DNA of 64,000 nt from Bacteroidales bacterium (GTDB lineage Bacteria; Bacteroidota; Bacteroidia; Bacteroidales; G3-4614). The translations under genes and the position numbers were made by a program. The notes beneath the pieces were generated by a model that had not been told where the DNA came from, did no database searches, and saw only the letters and a list, made by a program, of their open reading frames with translations. Shown one piece after another: positions 55,595 through 64,000 of this stretch. The first letter of the stretch is position 1. Each line of letters opens with the position of its first letter. The DNA is taken from contig SUXK01000002.1 of assembly GCA_015061035.1 (NCBI GenBank), forward strand, positions 246,292 to 310,291. The letters are read 5' to 3'.

Positions 55595-55765
55595 ATACTT
55601 TTTTTTGGCGAAATCAGCAAATTTAGGAACGATTTATTTCTAAAATTGTTTAATTTTTTGTCCGATTTAGGGCTTCATTCGCTTTATTAATTATTTTTTT
55701 TAGGATTTTGAGAGGTTGTAGTTAATATTTTAGTTGATAAATTATTTTTAATGTTTTTATTTGCT

Positions 55766-55773
55766 TAATTTTG
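55766..55773 (+). promoter_or_regulatory. -7 box of panC-panD
   Basis: TAATTTTG matches TAnnTTTG. A TTG at 55771 that could be read as a start codon lies inside the box, so the real start is the ATG at 55798 (or 55789). Confidence 0.6.
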
Positions 55774-55797
55774 CACCGATTTTTAATAATGGTTGCA

Positions 55798-56646
55798 ATG
55801 AGAGTTATTGCTAAAATAGATGAACTAAAAAAAGTTATTTCGGAATATAGAAATAGTGGTAAAAGTATAGGTCTTGTTCCTACTATGGGAGCCCTTCACG
55901 ATGGACATATTTCGTTAGTAAAAAGATGCTTACAAGATAATGAGTGTTGTGTCGTTTCTATTTTTGTAAACCCCACTCAGTTTAACGATAAGAATGACTT
56001 AAAACACTACCCAAGAACTCCAAAAGAGGATTGCGAACTTCTTGAGAGTGTAGGTTGCTCAATAGTTTTTGCCCCTGAAGTTGAAGAGATGTATCCCGAA
56101 GAAGATACTCGCGTGTTTGACTTAGGCAGCGTTGCTAATGTTATGGAGGGTAAATTCCGTCCAGGACACTTTAATGGTGTTGCTCAAATTGTTAGCAAAT
56201 TGTTTTACGCTGTTGAACCTGATAAAGCATATTTCGGAGAGAAAGATTTTCAACAAATTGCCGTAATTCGTGCAATGGAACGTCAAATTAAAACGGGAGT
56301 TGAAATTATTGATGTACCAATTGTCAGGGAGGCTGATGGATTAGCAATGAGTAGCAGGAACAGAAGATTAACAGAAACTCAAAGAAAAAATGCCCCTAAA
56401 ATATGGGAAACTCTCTCTAAAAGTTATACCTTTGCACAGAATCATAGTGTTGAAGAGACTATCAATTTCGTTGTTGACTCATTAAATAGTATACCTGAAT
56501 TTAAAGTTGAATACTACGAGATTGTTAATGCTGAAAGCTTACAGCCTATAACTAACTGGGAAAGAAATGTTAGAGCCGTTGGTTGTATTGCTGTTTTTTG
56601 TGGAGAGATAAGACTTATTGATAATATCAGTTATTGTATAAAATAG
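55798..56646 (+). CDS. panC: Pantothenate synthetase
   Basis: A 282-residue enzyme that joins pantoate and beta-alanine using ATP, the last step of pantothenate synthesis. It has the HIGH-type motif [61 protein letters not shown] and MSSRNRRLT. The start [14 protein letters not shown] gives the standard family length. Nine bases upstream lies another ATG. panD follows after 6 bp, so beta-alanine production and use are co-expressed. Confidence 0.95.
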   Translation: MRVIAKIDELKKVISEYRNSGKSIGLVPTMGALHDGHISLVKRCLQDNECCVVSIFVNPTQFNDKNDLKHYPRTPKEDCELLESVGCSIVFAPEVEEMYPEEDTRVFDLGSVANVMEGKFRPGHFNGVAQIVSKLFYAVEPDKAYFGEKDFQQIAVIRAMERQIKTGVEIIDVPIVREADGLAMSSRNRRLTETQRKNAPKIWETLSKSYTFAQNHSVEETINFVVDSLNSIPEFKVEYYEIVNAESLQPITNWERNVRAVGCIAVFCGEIRLIDNISYCIK

Positions 56647-56652
56647 ATAGGA

Positions 56653-57000
56653 ATGTTAGTAGAAATTCTTAAATCTAAAATTCATCGTGCTACTGTAACA
56701 GAGGCTAATTTAAATTATATTGGTAGCATTACTATTGACGAAGCGTTAATGAACGCTGCCGGAATAATGGAGAACGAGCGAGTTCATATAGTAAACAACA
56801 ATAATGGTGCAAGATTCTCAACTTACGTTATCAAAGGAGAAAAGAATTCGGGAGTTGTTTGTTTAAATGGTGCTGCCGCTCGTCTTGTTCAACCTGGCGA
56901 CACAGTTATTATTATGGCTTACGCTATGATGGATGAGAAAGAGGCTTTGGAATTTAAACCTAAAGTTGTTTTTCCTGAGGCAAAAACAAATAAAATATAA
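56653..57000 (+). CDS. panD: Aspartate 1-decarboxylase
   Basis: A 115-residue pyruvoyl enzyme that makes beta-alanine from aspartate. The self-cleavage site is Gly24-Ser25 in [14 protein letters not shown], with the active-site region [13 protein letters not shown] and [14 protein letters not shown]. Length is normal. A terminator hairpin follows at 57032. Confidence 0.96.
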   Translation: MLVEILKSKIHRATVTEANLNYIGSITIDEALMNAAGIMENERVHIVNNNNGARFSTYVIKGEKNSGVVCLNGAAARLVQPGDTVIIMAYAMMDEKEALEFKPKVVFPEAKTNKI

Positions 57001-57031
57001 TATAGTGTAATTGTTTTTTTTACACAAACAG

Positions 57032-57054
57032 AAAGGGGCAAAACCCTTTTTGTT
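57032..57054 (+). terminator. Terminator after panC-panD
   Basis: AAAGGGG-CAAAA-CCCCTTT followed by TTGTT. Confidence 0.8.
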
Positions 57055-57096
57055 ATTTTATGATTATCAACGATTTACAATTTAACAAATTAATAT

Positions 57097-58422
57097 ATGT
57101 TTGAAAATTTAAGTGAACGCTTAGAGAGATCTTTTAAGATTTTAAAAGGTGAAGGTAAAATTACCGAAATTAATGTAGCTGAAACATTAAAAGATGTCCG
57201 CAAAGCTCTATTAGATGCTGACGTAAACTATAAAGTAGCAAAACAATTTACTGATAAGGTTAAAGAGAAAGCACTTGGTATGAATGTGCTTACTGCTGTT
57301 AAACCTGGTCAACTAATGGTTAAGTTGGTTCATGATGAACTTGCCGAACTTATGGGAGGAACAGCAGCAGACTTTAATATATCAGGCAATCCCGCTATTA
57401 TTCTTATGGCAGGTCTTCAAGGTTCGGGTAAAACAACATTCTCGGGCAAACTTGCCAATATGCTAAAAAACAAAAAAGGGAAAAATCCTCTTTTGGTTGC
57501 TTGTGACGTATATCGTCCTGCCGCAATTGACCAACTTAAAGTTTTAGGAGAACAAATTGGAATTCCAGTATATAGCGAAATTGAAAGCAAAAATCCTGTA
57601 TCTATTGCACAAAATGCTATTGCCCAAGCAAAACGTAACAATAATGATGTTGTTATTGTGGATACCGCAGGTCGTTTGGCTGTTGACGAGGAGATGATGA
57701 ACGAGATTGAAGCAATAAAAAATGGCATCAATCCTAACGAAATATTGTTTGTTGTTGACTCTATGACAGGACAGGATGCTGTTAATACTGCTAAAGAGTT
57801 TAATGATAGACTCGACTTCTCAGGTGTTGTTCTTACAAAACTCGATGGTGATACTCGCGGTGGTGCTGCCCTATCAATAAGAACTGTTGTAAACAAACCT
57901 ATTAAGTTTGTTGGTACAGGAGAAAAGATGGAGGCCTTAGATATTTTCTACCCAGAACGTATGGCTGACCGTATTTTGGGAATGGGTGATATTGTTTCGT
58001 TTGTTGAGAGAGCGCAAGAACAATACGATGAAGAAGAAGCAAGAAGACTTCAAAAGAAAATTGCCAAAAACCAATTTGACTTTAACGACTTCCTTTCTCA
58101 AATACAACAAATCAAGAAAATGGGTAATCTTAAAGATCTTGCTTCAATGATACCCGGTGTTGGAAAGGCTATTAAAGATGTTGATATTAATGATGACGCT
58201 TTCAAAAGCATAGAAGCTATGATTGGTTCTATGACTCCAAAAGAGAGAAGTAATCCTGATTTAATCAATGGTAGTCGCAGACAAAGAATTGCTAAAGGTA
58301 GTGGAGTTCCTATTCAAGAGGTTAATAGAGTTCTTAAACAATTTGAGACTACTCGTAAAATGATGCACAAAATTAGCAAAAACCCAATGCAAGCAATGCG
58401 TAACATTAAAAAAAGAAAATAA
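57097..58422 (+). CDS. ffh: Signal recognition particle protein Ffh
   Basis: A 441-residue SRP GTPase that binds signal peptides and, with 4.5S RNA and FtsY, targets membrane proteins. It has the N domain (1-85), P-loop [57 protein letters not shown] and [16 protein letters not shown], then the methionine-rich M domain (about 300-441) with [17 protein letters not shown] and [11 protein letters not shown] for RNA binding. The receptor ftsY is at 37.6 kb. folD follows after 2 bp. Confidence 0.97.
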   Translation: MFENLSERLERSFKILKGEGKITEINVAETLKDVRKALLDADVNYKVAKQFTDKVKEKALGMNVLTAVKPGQLMVKLVHDELAELMGGTAADFNISGNPAIILMAGLQGSGKTTFSGKLANMLKNKKGKNPLLVACDVYRPAAIDQLKVLGEQIGIPVYSEIESKNPVSIAQNAIAQAKRNNNDVVIVDTAGRLAVDEEMMNEIEAIKNGINPNEILFVVDSMTGQDAVNTAKEFNDRLDFSGVVLTKLDGDTRGGAALSIRTVVNKPIKFVGTGEKMEALDIFYPERMADRILGMGDIVSFVERAQEQYDEEEARRLQKKIAKNQFDFNDFLSQIQQIKKMGNLKDLASMIPGVGKAIKDVDINDDAFKSIEAMIGSMTPKERSNPDLINGSRRQRIAKGSGVPIQEVNRVLKQFETTRKMMHKISKNPMQAMRNIKKRK

Positions 58423-58424
58423 TA

Positions 58425-59303
58425 ATGCAACTTATTGACGGAAAGGCTGTCGCAGCCGAAATAAAGAAAGAGATAGCAAAAGAGGTTGAGGAAATTGTTA
58501 ATGCTGGCGGAAAAACTCCTCATCTTGCAGCTATTCTTGTTGGACACGATGGTGGTAGCGAAACTTACGTTGCTCACAAAGTAAAGGCTTGTGGAGAGTG
58601 TGGATTTAAATCAACTCTTATCCGCTTTGAAGATGATATTACCGAAGAACAACTTTTAAAAGAGGTTGAACGTTTAAATAACGATGACGATGTAGATGGG
58701 TTTATTGTTCAACTTCCATTACCTAAACATATTTCAGAACAACGCGTTATTGAAGCTATTGACTATCGCAAAGATGTGGATGGTTTTCATCCAATAAATG
58801 TTGGTAGAATGTCAATTGGTCTTCCTTGCTTTGTATCTGCTACTCCAGCAGGTATTATGGAGTTACTAAAAAGATACAACATAAAGACTCAAGGTAAAAA
58901 CTGCGTAGTTTTAGGCCGTAGTAATATTGTTGGAAAACCAGTAGCAACTCTTATGATGCAAAAAGGCTACCCTGGTGATGCAACTGTTACAGTTTGCCAT
59001 AGCAGATCTGAAAATCTTAAGGAGATTTGTAAAAATGCAGATATAATAATTGCAGCTCTTGGTTCTCCCGAATTTGTTACTGCCGATATGGTTAAAGAGG
59101 GGGCGGTAATTGTTGACGTTGGCACAACACGCGTTCCTTCAGATAAAACTAAATCTGGATTTAAACTTACAGGAGATGTTAAGTTTGATGAAGTTGCAGA
59201 TAAATGCTCTTATATAACTCCTGTTCCTGGAGGTGTTGGTCCTATGACAATAGTTTCGTTAATGCGAAATACATTACTTGCAGGAAAGAAATGTATATAC
59301 TAA
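58425..59303 (+). CDS. folD: Methylene-THF dehydrogenase/cyclohydrolase
   Basis: A 292-residue bifunctional folate enzyme interconverting 5,10-methylene- and 10-formyl-tetrahydrofolate. It has the catalytic lysine region [23 protein letters not shown], the nucleotide-binding [14 protein letters not shown] and the signature [10 protein letters not shown] near the C-terminus. Length is normal. It is co-transcribed with ffh and followed by a terminator. Confidence 0.96.
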   Translation: MQLIDGKAVAAEIKKEIAKEVEEIVNAGGKTPHLAAILVGHDGGSETYVAHKVKACGECGFKSTLIRFEDDITEEQLLKEVERLNNDDDVDGFIVQLPLPKHISEQRVIEAIDYRKDVDGFHPINVGRMSIGLPCFVSATPAGIMELLKRYNIKTQGKNCVVLGRSNIVGKPVATLMMQKGYPGDATVTVCHSRSENLKEICKNADIIIAALGSPEFVTADMVKEGAVIVDVGTTRVPSDKTKSGFKLTGDVKFDEVADKCSYITPVPGGVGPMTIVSLMRNTLLAGKKCIY

Positions 59304-59326
59304 TAGTTTTATAGAATAATATTATG

Positions 59327-59362
59327 ATGAACGTCAAAGTATTCTTTGGCGTTCATTCTTTT
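59327..59362 (+). terminator. Terminator after ffh-folD
   Basis: ATGAACGTCAAAG pairs with CTTTGGCGTTCAT (one G-T pair), loop TATT, followed by TCTTTTT. Confidence 0.88.
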
Positions 59363-59375
59363 TAAGAGTTTTTAT

Positions 59376-59406
59376 TTTGGTAGTTTACTTATATAAACTA
59401 CCTTTG
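59376..59406 (+). promoter_or_regulatory. Consensus promoter abutting the CapA-like start codon
   Basis: TTTG (59376-59379), a 19-bp spacer and TACCTTTG (59399-59406) match the Bacteroides -33/-7 layout. The ATG at 59412 begins only 5 nt after the -7 box, predicting a leaderless mRNA. Confidence 0.7.
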
Positions 59407-59411
59407 TTTTT

Positions 59412-60542
59412 ATGAATAGAACCTTATTTTTAATTTACATTCTATTTTTATCTTCAATTACGAGATTGGTTGAGGCTCAAACCATATCAATGCTCTTTGC
59501 AGGTGATGCTATGCAACATGAGGCTCAACTCAAAGATGCTATCAATAGTAATGGTTCATTCTTTTATGACAATAACTTTGAACTTATAAAAGATGAGATT
59601 ACTTCGGCTGATATTGCTGTGGTAAACTTTGAAACTACTCTTGGTGGCTCTCCTTATAAAGGATATCCTGCATTCAGTTCTCCCGATGAGTTTGCCATAG
59701 CACTAAAACGTTGTGGATTTGACATTTTTCTAACAGCAAATAACCACTGTTTAGACAAGGGAAGTTTTGGAGTTTTTAGAACAATAAACATTCTTGACTC
59801 GCTTAATATTAAACATTTGGGGACATATAAAAGCGAGTACGAACGTAATACCAAATATCCTATGATTATCAGAAAAGGAGACGTAAAAATAGGTATGTTA
59901 AACTATACATACGGAACTAATGGTATTACAGCAAAACAAGGTGCTATTGTTGATTATATTGACACAACTCTTATTAAGCGTGATATTGCTTTCTGTAATA
60001 TTAAAGGAGCGGATATTATTATTGCAAATGTTCACTGGGGAGATGAGTATCAACTTATCCAAAACATCCATCAAAAAAGATTGGCCGAGTGGTTGCATAA
60101 GAAAGGAGTTAGAATTATTATTGGCTCACACCCTCACGTTATTCAACCAATAGAGACAGTTACTGATAGTTGTGGTAATATTGAAGCCCTAACTGTTTTC
60201 TCATTAGGTAATTTTATCTCAAACATGAGAACAAAAATGACTAAAGGAGCAATAATATTTCGTCTTAATATTGTAAAAGAGAATGATTCTATAAAGATAG
60301 TAAATCCGAGATACGCTAAAATATTTACGCAACGCCCCGATATTGTAAAAAAACAGCCTTATAAAATACTACCATGCGATAGTACATATATTAATAGTTG
60401 CGTAACAATACCCAAACTTAAAGAGGAGATGATGATATTTAATAAAGAAACGGATAGAGTATTCAAAAAGCATAACAAAGGTGAAATAAACGAATATTTT
60501 TTCTTTAAAAATGCGTTAGATTCTTGCATAAACGAAAAATAA
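59412..60542 (+). CDS. CapA/PGA-synthesis family secreted metallophosphatase-like protein
   Basis: A 376-residue exported protein (signal peptide about 1-22, cleavage near VEAQ). It carries the PGA_cap domain in order: FAGDAMQHE, VVNFETTLGG, LTANNHCLDKG, ILDSLNIKHLGTY, ANVHWGDEY and GSHPHVIQ, with the Asp, Asn and His ligands of a calcineurin-like metal centre. Relatives include the poly-gamma-glutamate factor CapA and many uncharacterised envelope phosphoesterases, so its substrate is unknown. The frame ends 28 bp before tRNA-His, and its 3' end overlaps that tRNA's -33 element. Confidence 0.9.
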   Translation: MNRTLFLIYILFLSSITRLVEAQTISMLFAGDAMQHEAQLKDAINSNGSFFYDNNFELIKDEITSADIAVVNFETTLGGSPYKGYPAFSSPDEFAIALKRCGFDIFLTANNHCLDKGSFGVFRTINILDSLNIKHLGTYKSEYERNTKYPMIIRKGDVKIGMLNYTYGTNGITAKQGAIVDYIDTTLIKRDIAFCNIKGADIIIANVHWGDEYQLIQNIHQKRLAEWLHKKGVRIIIGSHPHVIQPIETVTDSCGNIEALTVFSLGNFISNMRTKMTKGAIIFRLNIVKENDSIKIVNPRYAKIFTQRPDIVKKQPYKILPCDSTYINSCVTIPKLKEEMMIFNKETDRVFKKHNKGEINEYFFFKNALDSCINEK

Positions 60543-60554
60543 GCATTACCTTTG
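60524..60554 (+). promoter_or_regulatory. tRNA-His promoter
   Basis: TTG (60524-60526), a 20-bp spacer and TACCTTTG (60547-60554), 15 nt before the tRNA 5' end. Confidence 0.65.
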
Positions 60555-60570
60555 CAACGCAAAACAAATG

Positions 60571-60625
<55 letters not shown>

Positions 60626-60644
<19 letters not shown>

Positions 60645-61008
60645 CTTAAAGCTGTACGAAAGTACAGCTTTTTTTATTGTAGATGTGGCTCTCTCTGAGA
60701 AGTTATCTCACAAACCAGAAAGGTCGGCACACACAAACAAGTTGTGTCACTGCCTCCGTTTGTTTCGATCAATTTTTACTCCGTAAAAAAGTCGAGCCCC
60801 ATTATTCACCCTTAAAGCTGTACTTTCGTACAGCTTTTTTTTATTGTAGATGTGGCTCTCTCTGAGAAGTTATCTCACAAACCAGAAAGGTCGGCACACA
60901 CAAACAAGTTGTGTCACTGCCTCCGTTTGTTTCGATCAATTTTTACTCCGTAAAAAAGTCAAGCCCCATTATTCACCCTTAAAGCTGTACGAAAGTACAG
61001 CTTTTTTT
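60626..61008 (+). repeat. Tandem array of tRNA-His 3' end plus terminator
   Basis: A unit of 166-167 bp is present twice (60626-60791, 60792-60958), followed by a third partial copy (60959-61008). Each begins with the last 19-20 bases of tRNA-His (TCGAGCCCCATTATTCACCC; the third has TCAAG), then the terminator hairpin, then about 110 bp of non-coding DNA. The copies are nearly identical. The hairpin loop is GAAA in copies 1 and 3 but TTTC in copy 2. The array fills the 528-bp gene-free stretch to the peroxiredoxin gene. Confidence 0.92.
60648..60675 (+). terminator. tRNA-His terminator (first copy)
   Basis: AAAGCTGTAC-GAAA-GTACAGCTTT followed by a T-run. Further copies lie at about 60814-60842 (loop TTTC) and 60981-61008 (loop GAAA). 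Confidence 0.9.
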
Positions 61009-61092
61009 ATATACTAACCTCTACTCCTCTCCAGTAGAGAGGGGCAATATAGTTTTAATTCATTTTATCAATATTATGTTTTATAAAATCTG

Positions 61093-61124
61093 TTTGACAA
61101 ATATTATTCTATGTTATATATTTG
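61093..61124 (+). promoter_or_regulatory. Peroxiredoxin promoter
   Basis: TTTG (61093-61096), a 20-bp spacer and TATATTTG (61117-61124), an excellent match to the Bacteroides consensus, with the ATG 49 nt downstream. Confidence 0.75.
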
Positions 61125-61172
61125 CAATAGAAAATTAAACAAACATATTATTAACAAAAAAAGATAAAAATT

Positions 61173-61889
61173 ATGGAAACAAAAAATTTGGATAACAGAA
61201 ATTACATGCCTCGCATAGGTGATATTGCTCCATCGTTTAGTGCGTTAACTACACAAGGAGAGATTAACTTCCCAGAAGACTATAAAGGTAAATGGAAAAT
61301 ACTCTTTAGCCACCCCGCTGATTTTACTCCAGTATGTACTTCGGAGTTTATGACCTTTGCAAGTATGGCAGAGGAGTTTGAAGCTCTCAATACTCAACTT
61401 GTAGGACTCTCTGTAGATGGTATACATAGTCATATTGCATGGTTAAGAACTATCAAAGAGAAGATTGATTGGAAAGGGATGAAGGGTATGGAGGTTAAAT
61501 TTCCTCTTATAGTAGATATCTCAATGAAGGTTGCATCGCTATATGGAATGATTCAACCTGGAGAGAGTGAAACTTCAGCAGTTAGAGCGGTATTCTTTAT
61601 AGACCCACAAGATAAAATTCGGACAATTATGTACTACCCTCTTGCTCTTGGAAGAAACTTTGATGAGATTAAACGTGTAATAATTGCTCTACAAACTGCT
61701 GATAATTTCAGTGTTGCTCTACCCGCTGATTGGCGTCCAGGAGAAGAGGTTATTGTTCCCCCTGCTGGTTCGTGCGGAGTTGCAAAAGAGAGAATGGATG
61801 GAGAAGACAACACACTCCATTGTTACGATTGGTTCTTCTGTACAAAGAAAATATCAAAAGAAGAAGTTGAAAGCAAATTAGGAAAGTAG
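61173..61889 (+). CDS. Prx6-type peroxiredoxin
   Basis: A 238-residue thiol peroxidase that detoxifies hydrogen peroxide and organic peroxides in the cytoplasm. The peroxidatic Cys55 sits in HPADFTPVCTSE. The extended C-terminal domain (about 165-238) and the motif GRNFDEIKRVI identify the Prx6 group. Three more cysteines, Cys201 (GSCGVAK), Cys217 and Cys223 (CYDWFFC), lie near the end. The 217/223 spacing is the same as the C-terminal pair of archaeal enzymes such as that of Aeropyrum, so a disulfide relay is likely. A perfect terminator follows. A decayed copy of its 3' end lies at 63079. Confidence 0.93.
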   Translation: METKNLDNRNYMPRIGDIAPSFSALTTQGEINFPEDYKGKWKILFSHPADFTPVCTSEFMTFASMAEEFEALNTQLVGLSVDGIHSHIAWLRTIKEKIDWKGMKGMEVKFPLIVDISMKVASLYGMIQPGESETSAVRAVFFIDPQDKIRTIMYYPLALGRNFDEIKRVIIALQTADNFSVALPADWRPGEEVIVPPAGSCGVAKERMDGEDNTLHCYDWFFCTKKISKEEVESKLGK

Positions 61890-61929
61890 TTGTTAGTACA
61901 TAAATAACTTATAATCCAAATATTAGTAA

Positions 61930-61957
61930 AAACCGATAGAGTTAACTCTATCGGTTT
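61930..61957 (+). terminator. Terminator after peroxiredoxin gene
   Basis: A perfect 28-bp palindrome (AAACCGATAGAG and its complement around GTTAAC-like centre), usable from both strands. Confidence 0.85.
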
Positions 61958-62000
61958 AATTATTATAAGTTAATAAAATACTTCTATCATACTTGTGTTA

Positions 62001-62945
62001 CTATTCACAAACTGCTCGCACTGGTTGTCCTACATATCGTGATGATGTATATAAAAAGTAAACTTCTAATTTAGAATAGTTATCTTGATCTCCTCTAATA
62101 AAATATGAAAATTGAGGCTCATCTAAATAAAGAGAACTCGACCAATACTCACAAAAATATCCTGCATTCCCCAAATTTCCTAAATAGTGATGACCTGCTG
62201 CAGGTAAAAATATAAATTTACCATTCTTTTTACTGGTTATCTTAAATCCATTTACTCCATTTTTAGAAGTCCATGTCCAAGTACAATTTTCCTCATTCAT
62301 TAATTCTTCTTGCTCTTCTGCAGTGGGCATTCTCCAACTACCTCCCCAATTAACTCTGGCAGCATCATCAGATAAATCAAGAGTAGTCTTATTATCTACA
62401 AAAGCAAATTCACCAAAATTTGTTTTTGAACAATATTTAGTCAATGAATTATTTGTTCCATTACAATATTTGTAGTTATCCCAATCATAATATCTTTTAG
62501 TAGAAATCTCTCCCCAAGCAAAATAATCGCCATACTCTTCAGGAATTGTGGCTCCAATATTACATGCTGCCCATTTTACTGACAAACCTAAATCAACATA
62601 CTCATGCCCGTTATTTGTTCCCGGTTTTGATGATGATTCTTTTCTAAAATTTACCCTAAATTGTGTTGATCGGGTAACAACAAATGTATAAGGATTGTCA
62701 GTAGAAACCACTTTTTCATTTAGTGTCCAATTAACAAAAGTATATCCTTCCTCAGGTATTGCAGTAAGAGTAACTTCCCAACCAGAGATTACCTCACTAT
62801 CCGATATTAGGACTCTTCCTCCCTCTCCAGCCAAAACAGAGACGACACATATCTCTTCTTTATCTTTACAACTGGTTGTAAAACCAAATAGAAATAAAAA
62901 TGCAAAAACTACTAACAGATTAACTGCATGTTTTAATGATTTCAT
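62001..62945 (-). CDS. Surface lipoprotein with InlB-like repeat and FISUMP-like domain
   Basis: A 314-residue lipoprotein (signal about 1-26, lipobox FTTSC). Residues about 35-105 resemble the InlB/Listeria-Bacteroides beta repeat (AGEGGRVLISDSEVISGWEVTLTAIPEEGYTFVNWTLN pattern, key residues Gly, Trp and Tyr). Residues about 113-314 match the Fibrobacter-major-paralogous-type domain common in gut Bacteroidetes (EYVDLGLSVKWAACNIGA, YFAWGEIST, WGGSWRMPTAEEQEEL, YWSSSLY, RYVGQPVRAVCE). The role is unknown, probably surface exposed. It faces the peroxiredoxin gene across a shared terminator. Confidence 0.82.
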   Translation of the reverse strand: MKSLKHAVNLLVVFAFLFLFGFTTSCKDKEEICVVSVLAGEGGRVLISDSEVISGWEVTLTAIPEEGYTFVNWTLNEKVVSTDNPYTFVVTRSTQFRVNFRKESSSKPGTNNGHEYVDLGLSVKWAACNIGATIPEEYGDYFAWGEISTKRYYDWDNYKYCNGTNNSLTKYCSKTNFGEFAFVDNKTTLDLSDDAARVNWGGSWRMPTAEEQEELMNEENCTWTWTSKNGVNGFKITSKKNGKFIFLPAAGHHYLGNLGNAGYFCEYWSSSLYLDEPQFSYFIRGDQDNYSKLEVYFLYTSSRYVGQPVRAVCE

Positions 62946-63078
62946 AATAGTTATTATATATGAATATTTAAATAAATTTTATTATTTAATTTTTGCAAAA
63001 ATAATAAAAATATTTAAAAACGCAATAAATATAATTATAAAATAAAGAGGTTTGTTAGGATTAATAAAGGAAGAGATT

Positions 63079-63146
63079 ACAAAAAAACTATCAAAGAAAA
63101 TATTGAAAGCAGATTAGGAAAGTAGTTATTAATTTACTAATAACTT
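63079..63146 (+). pseudogene. Decayed copy of the peroxiredoxin 3' end
   Basis: About 68 bp closely matches 61841-61911, the end of the peroxiredoxin gene and the DNA after its stop. It retains an in-frame ending GKR-like ...ESRLGK-stop where the intact gene has ESKLGK-stop. A few substitutions and single-base gaps separate the two. No upstream part of the gene is recognisable. Confidence 0.6.
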
Positions 63147-63206
63147 ATTTAGTATAATAGTAAAATCTTATAAAAGACTTTATTTGTATAAGAAGATAAA
63201 AGGTTA

Positions 63207-63686
63207 CTAAAAAAAGAAACAAAAAAAACCTATAATCATAAAAATAATAAAAACTATTAAAGCAATAGATTTAATTTTATCCTTGGAAAAAGATTTATTC
63301 TCAACTTGACGAAATAGAGGGGTTATATTTTCCTCCTTGAACTCTTCTCCAAAAGTATTTTTTACCCTTAGAATCGAATCCCAACAAGTATCAATGCATG
63401 TATTCACAAGATTAAGATGCTCTATTGCCTCTTTCTGAACTGCACTATCTACATCATTTGTATAAGGCAATAATCTCTTTTTTAATATATATAAATTATT
63501 CCTATGCTCTATTATCCAATGCAAATTTTGCTTCATTAGAAAAACATGGAATGGATCTTTTTTTCTTAGATAGTTTGAATGCTCCAAATATATATCACAA
63601 CTATATTCTAGAGTTTTCAATGAAAGATTATATGCATTCAAACCTATTTCTTTTATCTCTTTAATCTTATCATGATATTTAACCAT
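63207..63686 (-). CDS. Small protein with C-terminal membrane anchor, unknown
   Basis: A 159-residue protein that I do not recognise. Residues 1-135 are helical-looking, charged and soluble (YDKIKEIKEIGLNAYNLSL, LKKRLLPYTNDVDSAVQKEA, LNLVNTCIDTCWDSILRVK), without a signal peptide. The last 22 residues (IKSIALIVFIIFMIIGFFCFFF) form a single membrane segment with almost nothing after it, a tail-anchored topology that would leave the bulk in the cytoplasm. It is flanked by repeat-rich non-coding DNA. Confidence 0.6.
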   Translation of the reverse strand: MVKYHDKIKEIKEIGLNAYNLSLKTLEYSCDIYLEHSNYLRKKDPFHVFLMKQNLHWIIEHRNNLYILKKRLLPYTNDVDSAVQKEAIEHLNLVNTCIDTCWDSILRVKNTFGEEFKEENITPLFRQVENKSFSKDKIKSIALIVFIIFMIIGFFCFFF

Positions 63687-64000
63687 TCGCTTATCTTTTT
63701 ATCACTATAAAGATAAAAACATATTTTCAAAAATGCAATATAATTGTAATTATACTCCTAAGGCATAATAATCTGTTGTGAGAGAATATAAAAAAGATGC
63801 TACACGAGGATATACGAGAGCAAGCAATAGAGAGTTAGGCTTTAGGAGTATTTCTACAACTTGCTTTTTATAGCAATTTGACTAATTAGACTAATACCTT
63901 GTAGGCCTTTTAGGCCTTTTAGTCCTTTTGGGCTTTAATGGCTTTAGATGGCCTTATAGAGTAATAGTTCCCCTCTCTTTGAAAGAGAGGTTAGGGGTGT
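63687..64000. other. 314-bp repeat-rich non-coding end of window
   Basis: No gene seen. Contents include an inverted pair TACTCCTA (63753-63760) / TAGGAGTA (63843-63850), a palindromic CTAATTAGACTAAT stretch (63882-63895) shared with 30410-30423, and a run of degenerate AGGCCTTTT units (63902-63953). At 63971-63990 there is a hairpin CCTCTCTTT / GAAAGAGAGG, resembling CCTCTC / GAGAGG at 61026-61042. Confidence 0.6.

Overview
This window is a stretch of chromosome from an AT-rich member of the Bacteroidetes, most likely order Bacteroidales. The evidence is the gene repertoire (type III glutamine synthetase, DUF3078, DUF4270, DUF4295 and DUF6769 proteins, and LytS/LytTR regulation), conserved neighbourhoods (rpmB-rpmG-DUF4295-ftsY-rimO and GT5-like/panC-panD), and promoters throughout with the Bacteroides-type -7 box TAnnTTTG, often with TTG or TTTG about 19-22 bp upstream. 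No species is assigned.

Layout. 1-7.2 kb: the 5' part of pyrG (cut by the window edge), a DUF3078 outer-membrane protein, a secreted unknown, a fused CcsB-CcsA cytochrome c maturation protein, and a lipoprotein phosphoesterase overlapping a beta-barrel-like gene. 7.2-15.5 kb: a LytS/LytTR two-component pair divergent from a heavy-metal efflux operon (His/Cys-rich DUF6769 protein, CzcB-, CzcA- and CzcC-like). 16.1-23.06 kb: an array of about 90-bp promoter-like repeats split by a ~6.5 kb integrative island. The island carries a DpnII/MboI-type GATC restriction-modification operon (dpnM, dpnB, an extra PD-(D/E)XK protein, dpnA, a small Cys-motif protein), a small transposon protein and an IntDOT-like tyrosine recombinase. 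Joining the two ends restores one uninterrupted repeat unit.

23.1-30.4 kb: a HAD phosphatase and a GT90 glycosyltransferase downstream of the repeat array, then divergent carB and glnN. 30.7-39.3 kb: a long minus-strand run rpmB, rpmG, DUF4295, terminator, ftsY, rimO, menF, menD, menB, menC, menE, linking ribosome, SRP-receptor and menaquinone genes. 39.7-46.4 kb: dus; an AmgK-like sugar kinase fused to a RapZ C-terminal domain plus a MurU-like nucleotidyltransferase (probable cell-wall sugar salvage with a built-in amino-sugar sensor); then tsaD, an M48 protease and cinA. 46.5-55.5 kb: tamB, and the operon GT5-like, DUF4270, acyl-CoA ligase. 55.8-60.5 kb: panC-panD, ffh-folD and a CapA-like protein whose mRNA may be leaderless.

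60.5-64 kb: tRNA-His(GTG) followed by a tandem array repeating its own 3' end and terminator, a Prx6-type peroxiredoxin with a decayed 3'-end copy downstream, a surface lipoprotein, a small membrane-anchored unknown, and repeat-rich noncoding sequence to the window edge.

The observations I rate highest are the repeat-targeted restriction island with its unexplained third nuclease-like gene, the promoter-hairpin repeat family (with a diverged copy at the metal efflux promoter), the AmgK-RapZ fusion, and the tRNA-His/terminator array in which one hairpin loop is flipped. All assignments come from reading the sequence and from family knowledge; no database search was run.
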